Part shown: in pieces, positions 18,972 to 26,704 of the stretch
Numbering within the stretch: position 1 is the stretch's first letter
How the letters are laid out: every line of letters begins with the position of its first letter
Source: Maribacter cobaltidurans
GTDB lineage: Bacteria; Bacteroidota; Bacteroidia; Flavobacteriales; Flavobacteriaceae
Assembly: GCF_002269385.1 (NCBI RefSeq)
Contig: NZ_CP022957.1
Coordinates: 1,793,001 to 1,857,000, forward strand
Direction of reading: 5' to 3'
DNA length: 64,000 nt
Made by a program: the position numbers and the translations under genes
Notes under the pieces: generated by a model
Database searches by the model: none
What the model saw: the letters and a program-made list of their open reading frames with translations, nothing else
What the model was told of the DNA's origin: nothing

Positions 18972-18994
18972 CTCTGCAACCAACCGTTGCAGAG
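18972..18994 (-). repeat. Hairpin between atpE and atpF
   Basis: CTCTGCAAC and GTTGCAGAG are perfect 9-base arms around CAACC. Lying after the c-subunit gene, the structure could stabilise upstream atpE mRNA or damp expression of downstream genes. The ring needs many more c copies than b copies, but this role is inferred. Confidence 0.65.
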
Positions 18995-19020
18995 ACGTAT
19001 CCTACTAAATTTTCAGGTTC

Positions 19021-19230
<210 letters not shown>

Positions 19231-19252
19231 TTAAATTAAAAATACACTCGTG

Positions 19253-20431
19253 TTAAATAAAATCCGCCCTTACGTCTTCTTCATCTGGCATTTCATGCCC
19301 TTCAACATCATGATGATGTTCATGATCATGCTCCGCTACCGCCATACCAATAAACAACGCCGAAAGCATAGTAAAAATATAGGCCTGTAAAAAGGCGACC
19401 AAAATTTCAATAATCAATATCAATACAGACAATAATACCGATAAGCCCGTAGCTCCTACCGTGCCCAAACTCTCCTTAAGAACGAACATGATGGCAATCA
19501 AGCTCATAAACACAATATGTCCGGCAGTGATGTTTGCAAACAAACGCACAAGCAGGGAGAAAGGCTTGATTAAAAATGCACCCGCCAATTCGATTATGGC
19601 CAAAACAGGTCTAATCAGAACAGGTACTCCAGGCATCCATAGCATATGCATCCAATAATCCTTATTGCCACTTACCGTATATATAATTAAGGTAAAAATG
19701 GCCAGGGCGGCTGTTACTGCAACTTGTCCGGTAACATTGAAACCAAATGGTGTAAGCCCTAAAAGGTTCAATATCCATATAAAGAAAAACACGGTCAAAA
19801 GGTATCCTGTAAATTGTCTGTACTTTTTCTCGCCGATATTCGGCTTGGCAATTTCATCCCTAACATATAGCACCAAGGGCTCCAAAACCCTTCCAAAACC
19901 GGTAGGAATACTTTTGTTCTTATATTGTCTTGCCAAAGAAGAGAACGCCAACAGCATTAGGAGCCCGACCAGTAAAATTCCAAAAACACTTTTTGTAATG
20001 GAGAAATCCAATACCCTGTGCGCATTGGTCGCATGGTGGCTCTCATCAAGATTTACTGATGTAGCACCTTCTTCCAATTCATAAATCTTGCTGTGCAATT
20101 TCACAAATTTGGAACCATTTCGTTCTACGATGACCTCACCATTATCATCATGATGAAATTCAGAGGACATAAAAGTTACCAAACCATTACTGGACCATAA
20201 GATTACGGGTAACGGAAAACCTACGTGTTTTCTTTCCCCTTCGCTATTGGTATAGGAAAATAAATGAAAATCATGAGAGTCCTTAATGTGATGTTGAATA
20301 TATTCATTTACCCTTTCCGAACCTTTTACCGCACCTTCATCCTGACCCTCGGAGAAAGCAAACCCCTGGAGTGAACTTACTATTGCAATAAACAATACGA
20401 GATTTTTAACCACTTTTGAAACTTCCTTCAT
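19253..20431 (-). CDS. atpB: ATP synthase Fo subunit a, with long periplasmic N-terminus
   Basis: Subunit a forms the proton half-channels against the c-ring. The frame is open to 20500, but the start at 20431 (MKEVSKVVKNLVLFIA) gives a clean signal peptide and lies behind a full consensus promoter that the longer frame would overlap. The 392-aa product is well above the 271 aa of E. coli. The extra length is a cleavable signal plus about 110 soluble residues before the helices (IQHHIKDSHDFHLF, FPLPVILWSSNGLVTFMSS), as in other Bacteroidota. Conserved core: FSLLVRLFANITAGH, with the essential Arg, and LLGLTPFGFNVTGQ. A His/Glu-rich tail (AEHDHEHHHDVEGHE) ends the protein. Confidence 0.95.
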   Translation of the reverse strand: MKEVSKVVKNLVLFIAIVSSLQGFAFSEGQDEGAVKGSERVNEYIQHHIKDSHDFHLFSYTNSEGERKHVGFPLPVILWSSNGLVTFMSSEFHHDDNGEVIVERNGSKFVKLHSKIYELEEGATSVNLDESHHATNAHRVLDFSITKSVFGILLVGLLMLLAFSSLARQYKNKSIPTGFGRVLEPLVLYVRDEIAKPNIGEKKYRQFTGYLLTVFFFIWILNLLGLTPFGFNVTGQVAVTAALAIFTLIIYTVSGNKDYWMHMLWMPGVPVLIRPVLAIIELAGAFLIKPFSLLVRLFANITAGHIVFMSLIAIMFVLKESLGTVGATGLSVLLSVLILIIEILVAFLQAYIFTMLSALFIGMAVAEHDHEHHHDVEGHEMPDEEDVRADFI

Positions 20432-20471
20432 TATTTCTTTATCAAAAAAATTATGCTCCTGAAAATTTGCG

Positions 20472-20501
20472 CAAAAGTAGTCATTCTTACTGTAATACAA
20501 A
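20472..20501 (-). promoter_or_regulatory. Promoter of the atpB-G operon
   Basis: On the minus strand, TTTG (20501-20498) and TACTTTTG (20479-20472) are 18 bases apart. This matches both the -33 TTTG and -7 TANNTTTG elements of Bacteroidota housekeeping promoters. It lies about 40 bases before the atpB ATG and gives the atp genes an entry point independent of sprE. Confidence 0.8.
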
Positions 20502-20527
20502 GAATTTTAAAGCCTTAAAATTTAGGC

Positions 20528-20914
20528 TTATTTTTCACGTATAATTTTTGAAACAAAAATCACTTCCAAAGTCAGAAATATAAAAATGGGAATAAGGATC
20601 ATGGCCCTGTAAAAATGGGGAAGTGGCTGATCTCCCATAAGTTGCGGATAGAATATGGCGGTAAAGACCACAATTTTAAAAACTAGCGTGGCAATATATA
20701 AAAACCCGAGTTGAGCGACCAGTTTTTTGACCTTTGATAAAAATTGAAATGCCACAACAAGCACCAATGAGAAAAAAAAATGAAAGACATACGCCTTTTC
20801 CAACAAAAGGTGAAACCCACGGTCTATATTGCCAAGCAACGTATTATGGATAAAAAAGGAAATCGCGCCCACGAAGATGAACACGATTATATATAATACT
20901 ATTCTTTTGAGCAA
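20528..20914 (-). CDS. Small four-helix membrane protein of the atp cluster (DUF6168-like)
   Basis: A 128-aa, almost entirely hydrophobic protein with four predicted helices: IVLYIIVFIFVGAISFFI, FHFFFSLVLVVAFQFL, LGFLYIATLVFKIVVFTAIF and AMILIPIFIFLTLEVIFV. It sits between the AtpZ/AtpI-like gene (6-base gap) and atpB, the place where other bacteria carry atpI. I recall a flavobacterial family called DUF6168 at this spot but cannot verify it. It could help assemble the c-ring or import Mg2+, as proposed for AtpI/AtpZ; this is inferred from position only. Confidence 0.75.
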   Translation of the reverse strand: MLKRIVLYIIVFIFVGAISFFIHNTLLGNIDRGFHLLLEKAYVFHFFFSLVLVVAFQFLSKVKKLVAQLGFLYIATLVFKIVVFTAIFYPQLMGDQPLPHFYRAMILIPIFIFLTLEVIFVSKIIREK

Positions 20915-20920
20915 TTGTAC

Positions 20921-21145
20921 CTATTTGTTAAGGGCCATTACCTTTTTAATGACCAGATATATGGACAAAAATACGGCAAGTAATGTAATGGTGTCCTCTA
21001 AAAAGGTTTTTTGAAACTTTTCGTCCAACCACGTGCCCAATAGATTCCCCAAGTAAATGGTTGCTCCCATTTGAATGGCAATTCCGGAGAGACTTGCCGC
21101 CGTACGTAAAAGGTTAGAATCGTTACGAGGCTTTTGCTGGCTCAT
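20921..21145 (-). CDS. AtpZ/AtpI-family protein
   Basis: A 74-aa protein with two membrane helices (LSGIAIQMGATIYLGNLLG and ITLLAVFLSIYLVIKKVM) joined by the loop TWLDEKFQKTF. The G-x(3)-G-x-W-LDEKF pattern is the signature of the AtpZ/AtpI family that accompanies F-type ATP synthase operons. Those proteins are implicated in c-ring assembly and in Ca2+/Mg2+ transport. It overlaps the end of the bactofilin gene by 23 bases, implying coupled translation. Confidence 0.88.
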   Translation of the reverse strand: MSQQKPRNDSNLLRTAASLSGIAIQMGATIYLGNLLGTWLDEKFQKTFLEDTITLLAVFLSIYLVIKKVMALNK

Positions 21146-21566
21146 TCTTTCCGCTCATGGAAGGTTTAAACCCACCTGAATTGGTATTTGATGCGCTAGC
21201 TGTCTTTCCACCTCCCATGGTGCAGGATGCGTTGAACGTAGCCCCGGGCTCTACGGCCAGTTTGGATACGGAAACGGTACCTTCTATTACGGCAGATGAT
21301 TTTAAGGAAAGTAGGTCGGACACCAATAGCTCTCCGTTAAAACTTCCTTCTATATCCGCGTTTACACACTCAACCTTTCCATGGATATAACCATCCTTAC
21401 CAATGACCACTTTACCGGATGTTTTTACATTGCCGTCCAATTTTCCATCAATACGAAAATCCGCTTCGGAAATAATATCTCCTTTGATCTTGGTGTTCTT
21501 TTCAATTCTGTTAGGTTGTCCTCCTATTTCGCTCATAGTTCTAGGTTTTTGTTTGTCTGAAAACAT
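21123..21566 (-). CDS. Bactofilin (polymer-forming cytoskeletal protein)
   Basis: Bactofilins polymerise without nucleotides into membrane-associated filaments that position cell-wall enzymes and other machinery. The 147-aa protein has a disordered N-terminus, then the DUF583 right-handed beta-helix (about 28-115). Its short repeated strands are visible as IKGDIISEADFRIDGKLDG, GKVVIGKDGYIHGKVE, ADIEGSFNGELLVSD and SSAVIEGTVSVSKLAVEPG. A Ser/Gly/Lys-rich tail follows. It lies three bases after sprE and overlaps the AtpZ-like gene. Confidence 0.94.
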   Translation of the reverse strand: MFSDKQKPRTMSEIGGQPNRIEKNTKIKGDIISEADFRIDGKLDGNVKTSGKVVIGKDGYIHGKVECVNADIEGSFNGELLVSDLLSLKSSAVIEGTVSVSKLAVEPGATFNASCTMGGGKTASASNTNSGGFKPSMSGKNEPAKAS

Positions 21567-21569
21567 TGT

Positions 21570-24191
21570 TCAAGGTTTTGGGGTTAAAAGTGTATTTCTA
21601 TATGCCTCTAAGTTCTTGTGTACCTGTATTATTTTATAGTTGTCCGATAAAATTACGAAATTCTCATCAGCAACCCGGTAATCCTTATTGTTTTTTAAAA
21701 GTTCCGCATAACCCAATGCAAAATCTTTCGATTTAAAGCCGTGGACCACCACAAATTGGTCTTCCAAGTTATATATGTCCTTGGATACAATGTTCTTGTA
21801 CTTTAAATCCACAATGGATTTTTCCAAAAGCTCCATCAACTTTAAGGCCCTTTCATTATTGCTCCTTTTAAACGGAAAAACTACCTTCCAGTTGGAGGTT
21901 CCCGTGGAACCCGTTTCTGGGGAAAATTCCGTGGGTTCCAATTTTGGGAGCTGCTCCGCGACCATTTGCTCCGCCTTTTTGCCCTCTGGGCTATTGGGAT
22001 AGGTAAGTGCCACATAATTCAAGGCTTCCTTGAACTCCTCGAACCCTTGCAACCTACCAATGGCATTGGCCTTCAGCATTTCGAATTTGGGTACAATGGG
22101 GTCGCCCGTAAATCTGTTTATGTTTTCTTCCGAACCTGTAATTACCTGCAAGAATTCCTGATCTTGAAACTCTTTGAACAAAGCTTCATAACGACGCTCC
22201 GGACTATCCGAATCATTCGCCAACACGGCCTGTGGGTTCAATAATATTTCCGCATAACGCGAATCCCCATGGTTGGCTATAATATCCGCCTTCATGGATG
22301 CCATTAGCGGACTGCCCTCCTCTTCGTATATTTTATAAAGATTGTACTTTGATGGCAGTATGAGACGTTCCTCAGGGTTAGAAGCGAGCACTTTTTCCAG
22401 CTTTTCCGCGGCCAATAGATTTTCGTTGAACTTTTCCTTATAAATCAACCCAAGCTGATAATTGGCAAAGTTCCGTTCTGTTTTAATACTATCTATTGTG
22501 GATTCTTCCTTAGGGATTCTGTCCATATAGAAATCCAACGAGAATTTCTCTTCCTCCGAAACAACGGCTTCAGGGCTTCCGCTATCCGCAAGGACTTCTC
22601 CCGTAGCCTCCGAAATATTGGACACTGCTTTGTTGGACCATCGCCAGTCATCTGCCAACTCCCGGTTTCCCCATCGGTTCTTAAAATCGTTCTGTCCATA
22701 GCCCAAGCTGGTAATATTGTAGAAGTAGAACTTGCCCTTGTTTTCCTTACCGCCCTTACTTTTCGCAAAGTTGGCAAACCCGTCCGTTAACTTGTCCCGC
22801 TCTTTTTTCTGGGCCGCCTCCTGGGCCTCTTTTAATTCCTCTATATGCTTTTCAAAATAGGCAATCTGATCATCAATGGGCATTTGATATATACCGATGA
22901 CACTATCGGTATATTGAACAATGTCCTCATATTTGATTACATCTTCCAAATTGTCCAGCTTCTTTTTGATGCTGCGGTATTTTTTTGTGTTTTCGGCCAA
23001 ATTGCTTAATACACTATCAAAATACGCGCCGGCATTCTTGTACTTGTTTTCATCAAAGTTATATTCGGCCAAATTTTCATAATTGAGAGCATTTAACTTT
23101 GGCTCATTTTGGGTAGCGCGAAGGGATTTATTGAAATAGGCCAACGCGAGACTATCGGAACCTTGCTCTAAATGAAATTCGGCAATTTGCCTGTAGATTT
23201 TATCCAAAAAAGGCCTGTTTTCCCTATTCTCCTCCAAATCGGTCAGGTATTCCAGCATTTCCTCTTTGTTTTCCGATGTAATGGCCGTATTCCTTATTTT
23301 CTGGATTTCGGCATTGATCATATACACTCTAGGGGATTTCCTGTTCAGGTCAATAACCTTGTCAAAAGCGTAATTGGCACTGTCCTTATAACCCAATTGA
23401 TTGTATAACTGCCCGATGATATAATAATACCTGCCCTTTTCAGGATTCTTTTTGGTATAGTACGATGCAACTTTTAATTGTTGTATTGCCGTATCCGGCA
23501 CATTTAAGTTAATATACGCCTGTGCCAAAATCGCCCGGGCATCTGCATATTCCTGATCCTTGAGGGTTTCATACTTCATCAACCGTTTTAGGTTCTTAAC
23601 CGCCAATTCCTCATTTTCCAAACGGATGTTCACCTTTTCCCTCCAAATGCTCGCTTCGTTGAGCTGGTCGCTCTCAGTGTATTTGTTCAAAATATAATTG
23701 AAGGCTTCCAGTGCCGGGATGTAACGTTCGTCAAAGTAACGGGCCTTACCCAAAAGCAGAAATGCTTCATCGGTCTGAGGGTTCCGTTCCTCATCCTTGA
23801 TGTCCATGCTGTGCTTTTGGATGGCCTTGGTCGCCTTTTCCTCGGCAATGATAAAGTTGGGGTTGTTGTCCTCGGAATCCAATTTTACATCCCCGGAGAC
23901 CTCCAAGCGTTCTATGGGCAATATTTCCCAATAATCATCCTTGTAGGAATCATTCAATGTAGCCCTGCCTTCCTCAAAGGCAATATTGCCATTGTAAAGG
24001 GTATTGTACTTGGTATTAAGGGCATGCCAATTCCTATTGATGAAGGCATCCTTTTTCGTGGAACACGCGTTGAAGAGCAAAGTTCCTAAAAGTCCAGATA
24101 AAAAGAGTTTGTTTCTGTAGTTCAAAATAGACGGTCTACGTATGTATGCATAACTGAAAAACAACCATATTATTATACACTTCATCGACAA
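21570..24191 (-). CDS. sprE: T9SS/gliding TPR lipoprotein, SprE/PorW type
   Basis: SprE/PorW is an outer-membrane-linked lipoprotein required for type IX secretion and gliding in Bacteroidota. The 873-aa product has a lipobox (LLFNAC, Cys43), then many TPR units (LLGKARYFDERYIPALEAFN, DARAILAQAYINLNVPDTAI, YYIIGQLYNQLGYKDSANYA). A Trp-rich central motif (FYFYNITSLGYGQNDFKNRW) and a C-terminal SPOR-like segment (FVVVHGFKSKDFALGYAELL) follow. With the ATG at 24191 the N-terminus is unusually long; a TTG at 24125 would give a normal 20-residue lipoprotein signal, so the true start is uncertain. It heads the transcription unit that runs into bactofilin and the atp-associated genes. Confidence 0.88.
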   Translation of the reverse strand: MSMKCIIIWLFFSYAYIRRPSILNYRNKLFLSGLLGTLLFNACSTKKDAFINRNWHALNTKYNTLYNGNIAFEEGRATLNDSYKDDYWEILPIERLEVSGDVKLDSEDNNPNFIIAEEKATKAIQKHSMDIKDEERNPQTDEAFLLLGKARYFDERYIPALEAFNYILNKYTESDQLNEASIWREKVNIRLENEELAVKNLKRLMKYETLKDQEYADARAILAQAYINLNVPDTAIQQLKVASYYTKKNPEKGRYYYIIGQLYNQLGYKDSANYAFDKVIDLNRKSPRVYMINAEIQKIRNTAITSENKEEMLEYLTDLEENRENRPFLDKIYRQIAEFHLEQGSDSLALAYFNKSLRATQNEPKLNALNYENLAEYNFDENKYKNAGAYFDSVLSNLAENTKKYRSIKKKLDNLEDVIKYEDIVQYTDSVIGIYQMPIDDQIAYFEKHIEELKEAQEAAQKKERDKLTDGFANFAKSKGGKENKGKFYFYNITSLGYGQNDFKNRWGNRELADDWRWSNKAVSNISEATGEVLADSGSPEAVVSEEEKFSLDFYMDRIPKEESTIDSIKTERNFANYQLGLIYKEKFNENLLAAEKLEKVLASNPEERLILPSKYNLYKIYEEEGSPLMASMKADIIANHGDSRYAEILLNPQAVLANDSDSPERRYEALFKEFQDQEFLQVITGSEENINRFTGDPIVPKFEMLKANAIGRLQGFEEFKEALNYVALTYPNSPEGKKAEQMVAEQLPKLEPTEFSPETGSTGTSNWKVVFPFKRSNNERALKLMELLEKSIVDLKYKNIVSKDIYNLEDQFVVVHGFKSKDFALGYAELLKNNKDYRVADENFVILSDNYKIIQVHKNLEAYRNTLLTPKP

Positions 24192-24248
24192 AAGGCAACT
24201 TTAAGAATCAGTTATTGATAGGGTGCTTAAGCAATCGCCTAAAAATTT

Positions 24249-24266
24249 ACAGACCCAACGGTCTGT
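24249..24266. promoter_or_regulatory. Perfect TetR-like operator upstream of sprE
   Basis: ACAGACC-CAAC-GGTCTGT has seven perfectly paired bases per arm around four. It lies 58 bases before the annotated sprE start, and on the minus strand it is followed directly by TAAATTTT, a near -7 box. The form is typical of a TetR-family operator, but the cognate regulator is unknown. Confidence 0.5.
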
Positions 24267-24363
24267 TTCGGCCCATTATAAGTGATTCTTTGGGTTCTTT
24301 TTTACCTTTTAACGATGGCCATTGAACGAAAATCGGATTTGCAGTAATCAATACTTTTAAAAT

Positions 24364-24395
24364 CAAATAAAAAAACCGACTCGATAGTCGGTTTT
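24364..24395 (-). terminator. Terminator of the ABC transporter operon
   Basis: AAAACCGACT (24372-24381) and AGTCGGTTTT (24386-24395) pair perfectly around CGAT. On the minus strand this is followed by TTTTTTTATTT, just past the end of the ATPase gene. Confidence 0.9.
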
Positions 24396-24428
24396 AAGAA
24401 TTAAGTTGGATTAAGCTTCTTTTTAAGG

Positions 24429-25124
24429 TTACCCCGCAAAAAACGCTTCCAATTCCTTTAAGGTTTCGGTAGACGTTTTAATGTCCTTGACCATTTCACC
24501 TTTGTTCAATACTACGATACGTTCACAAACCTCGGTTACATGGATAAGATCATGACTGGAAACCAAAACGGTCACATTATCTTTTGCTGCCAAATCCTTG
24601 ATAATACCTTTTAACCGAATTTGTGTGGTAGGGTCCAAATTGGCAAAGGGTTCATCTAGAATCACCACTTTGGGATTTCCTATAAACGAGGCCACGATTC
24701 CCGCTTTCTTCTGATTTCCCTTGGACAAATCCCGCAGATATTTCTTCTGGCCCAAAATTTCTCCATGAAAGAAGTCTTCAAACTGGGAAAGTAATGCATC
24801 CACATCCGCTTTATTCTGTTCCCTTAAGTCACCAATGAAATAAAAATATTCCTCCGGAGTCAAATAACCGATTAAGAAGGTCTCATCAATAAAAGAAGAG
24901 GTAAAAGGTTTCCATTCTTCGCTCGTATTTACCTGGACACCATTGCTTTCTATATGGCCAGAACTAGGCTGAATCAAATCCAGTAAGAGGCTAAAGAAAG
25001 TGGTTTTTCCCGCTCCGTTGTTTCCTACCAATCCAAAGCTTTGTCCCGTAGGTATTTCAAGATTATCTATATTTAAAACGGTTTGCTTTCCGTATTTCTT
25101 TGTCAAATTCTGTACTGTTATCAT
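24429..25124 (-). CDS. ABC transporter ATP-binding protein
   Basis: The 231-aa ATPase subunit has Walker A (GLVGNNGAGKTTFF, about 33-46), a Q-loop region, the ABC signature in the form DLSKGNQKKAGI, Walker B (KVVILDEPFANLDP) and the switch His (VLVSSHDL). The LSKGN signature is frequent in ABC-2-type exporters. It is encoded 15 bases after the DUF5687 permease gene, with which it most likely forms a two-component exporter. Substrate unknown. Confidence 0.94.
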   Translation of the reverse strand: MITVQNLTKKYGKQTVLNIDNLEIPTGQSFGLVGNNGAGKTTFFSLLLDLIQPSSGHIESNGVQVNTSEEWKPFTSSFIDETFLIGYLTPEEYFYFIGDLREQNKADVDALLSQFEDFFHGEILGQKKYLRDLSKGNQKKAGIVASFIGNPKVVILDEPFANLDPTTQIRLKGIIKDLAAKDNVTVLVSSHDLIHVTEVCERIVVLNKGEMVKDIKTSTETLKELEAFFAG

Positions 25125-25139
25125 AATGGTTGATATGTG

Positions 25140-26609
25140 TTAGCTATTTTTTTCCTTAAATCCGGCAATCATGCCATATTTCTTTTTTCGGTACTGTTCC
25201 GTTACCTTATCCATAAGGGTATTCTTTAAGACCAAACCGATGAGTCCGAGGACGCACAGCACTGTGACACCCACCGTCACCGAAAAAAGGTAATAGAAAA
25301 GACTGAATATGAGTATTGGAACAATAAGCACAGGAACCATGATCAAAAACTGATTGGCGCTGGTACCCTGCATATTTCCAAACGGACTCTGATCCAATTC
25401 TATCCTTTTTTTGTTGAACGACCCAAAATATAAAATGACCGGTATGTTTACTCCCAGATTGTAAAGGGCACACCCAAAATTAATGGCCAAGGCTTCCCAA
25501 CCAAAGTATACATACGGGATGGTCAACAAAAACATAAATATGACACTCACGGATATCAATAGGGCCTTGGACTCCAAATACTTTCGCAACGGTATATTCT
25601 GGGACATCATCATGCTGTAATAACTACTGTCCCAAGCCGGGATAAACTGTCCGAAGTTACTCAGGAAAATACCGGTCATAAAAACGCCCAAAAAGGCTTT
25701 CATGGGCATCATGTTGGCATAAATTTCCTGGGTATAGAATATGAGGCCATAAAACACGAACAAAAGGGATATCCAAACTTGGGATTTCGTCCGTTTGTTC
25801 CGCCAAATCATTTTTAAATCCAATTGAAGAAAGGTTCCCAAATCCCCAAAACGCTTTGTCCAAGCCAAGTCACTGGTGTTGGCCTGTACTTTTTTAGGCT
25901 TTAAGCTGGCGTCCAAGTATATCTTATCATGGAGAAACTTATAATTGATATAATAAATGAAAACCGCCAAGACCAACGGAACCAAAACCGTTATGGGATA
26001 CGCATACAAAGCATGAAATATAGGGCCAAAAACGTCCTTTATGGAAAATACACCGAAATAATCCAAAGCGTAAGAAATTACAATGATACCTCCTATAACG
26101 GTGAGCGCCTTATCACTTTTGTTTATTAAAAGGTTTAAGTAGTTAATAATCAACACAATCGCCATAATAGCCACCAACCAAAGCAGCACATTTAATGCAG
26201 GATAACCTTCGAACAAAAGCACAATACAAAAAGGCACAAAAAAGAACAGTGACAACAAATTGTACATAGAGGCCGCGGATCTACCCAGAATATAGTGGGC
26301 AATGGAACTCTTTTTAACGGGTGTGGTCAAAAAGGGTTTAATGTCCATGACAGGAAGTTTCTGCATAAAATACCTGAGAAACAATTCAATCAGTACCCAG
26401 TAAATAAGATACTGGCTCAAGGTCCACATAGGGCTTTGGTCCGGTACGGCTTTTCTAAGTAGAAAATATATCCCAGCACCTGAAGCTGCAAGCACTACGA
26501 GCATGTAGACTGCGAAAAAACCCATGAGAATCTTTACGGCAAGGCTTTTGCCAAAATTGGCCGACCTAAAAAAGGATTTCCATTGTAGGGAAGCAAATCG
26601 TTTAAACAT
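25140..26609 (-). CDS. ABC transporter permease, DUF5687 family
   Basis: The open frame starts at 26648, but MFKRFASLQWKSFFRSANF at 26609 is the typical beginning of this family and gives 489 aa. About 11-12 hydrophobic helices are visible, for example VKILMGFFAVYMLVVLAASG and GVTVLCVLGLIGLVLKN. The mid-protein loop carries WTKRFGDLGTFLQLDLKMIWRNKR, as two adjacent pieces, with the RNKR motif characteristic of ABC-2-like permeases. I recall the family as DUF5687, found mainly in Bacteroidota. It pairs with the downstream ATPase. The exported compound is unknown. Confidence 0.85.
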   Translation of the reverse strand: MFKRFASLQWKSFFRSANFGKSLAVKILMGFFAVYMLVVLAASGAGIYFLLRKAVPDQSPMWTLSQYLIYWVLIELFLRYFMQKLPVMDIKPFLTTPVKKSSIAHYILGRSAASMYNLLSLFFFVPFCIVLLFEGYPALNVLLWLVAIMAIVLIINYLNLLINKSDKALTVIGGIIVISYALDYFGVFSIKDVFGPIFHALYAYPITVLVPLVLAVFIYYINYKFLHDKIYLDASLKPKKVQANTSDLAWTKRFGDLGTFLQLDLKMIWRNKRTKSQVWISLLFVFYGLIFYTQEIYANMMPMKAFLGVFMTGIFLSNFGQFIPAWDSSYYSMMMSQNIPLRKYLESKALLISVSVIFMFLLTIPYVYFGWEALAINFGCALYNLGVNIPVILYFGSFNKKRIELDQSPFGNMQGTSANQFLIMVPVLIVPILIFSLFYYLFSVTVGVTVLCVLGLIGLVLKNTLMDKVTEQYRKKKYGMIAGFKEKNS

Positions 26610-26704
26610 AAGGGTTGGATGTTGTTGTTTAAACCATAAGTAAACCAAAAATGAAAAATGTTACAAAAACTAGGAGATTTTATAGCTTAATTCAAATAAC
26701 AATA

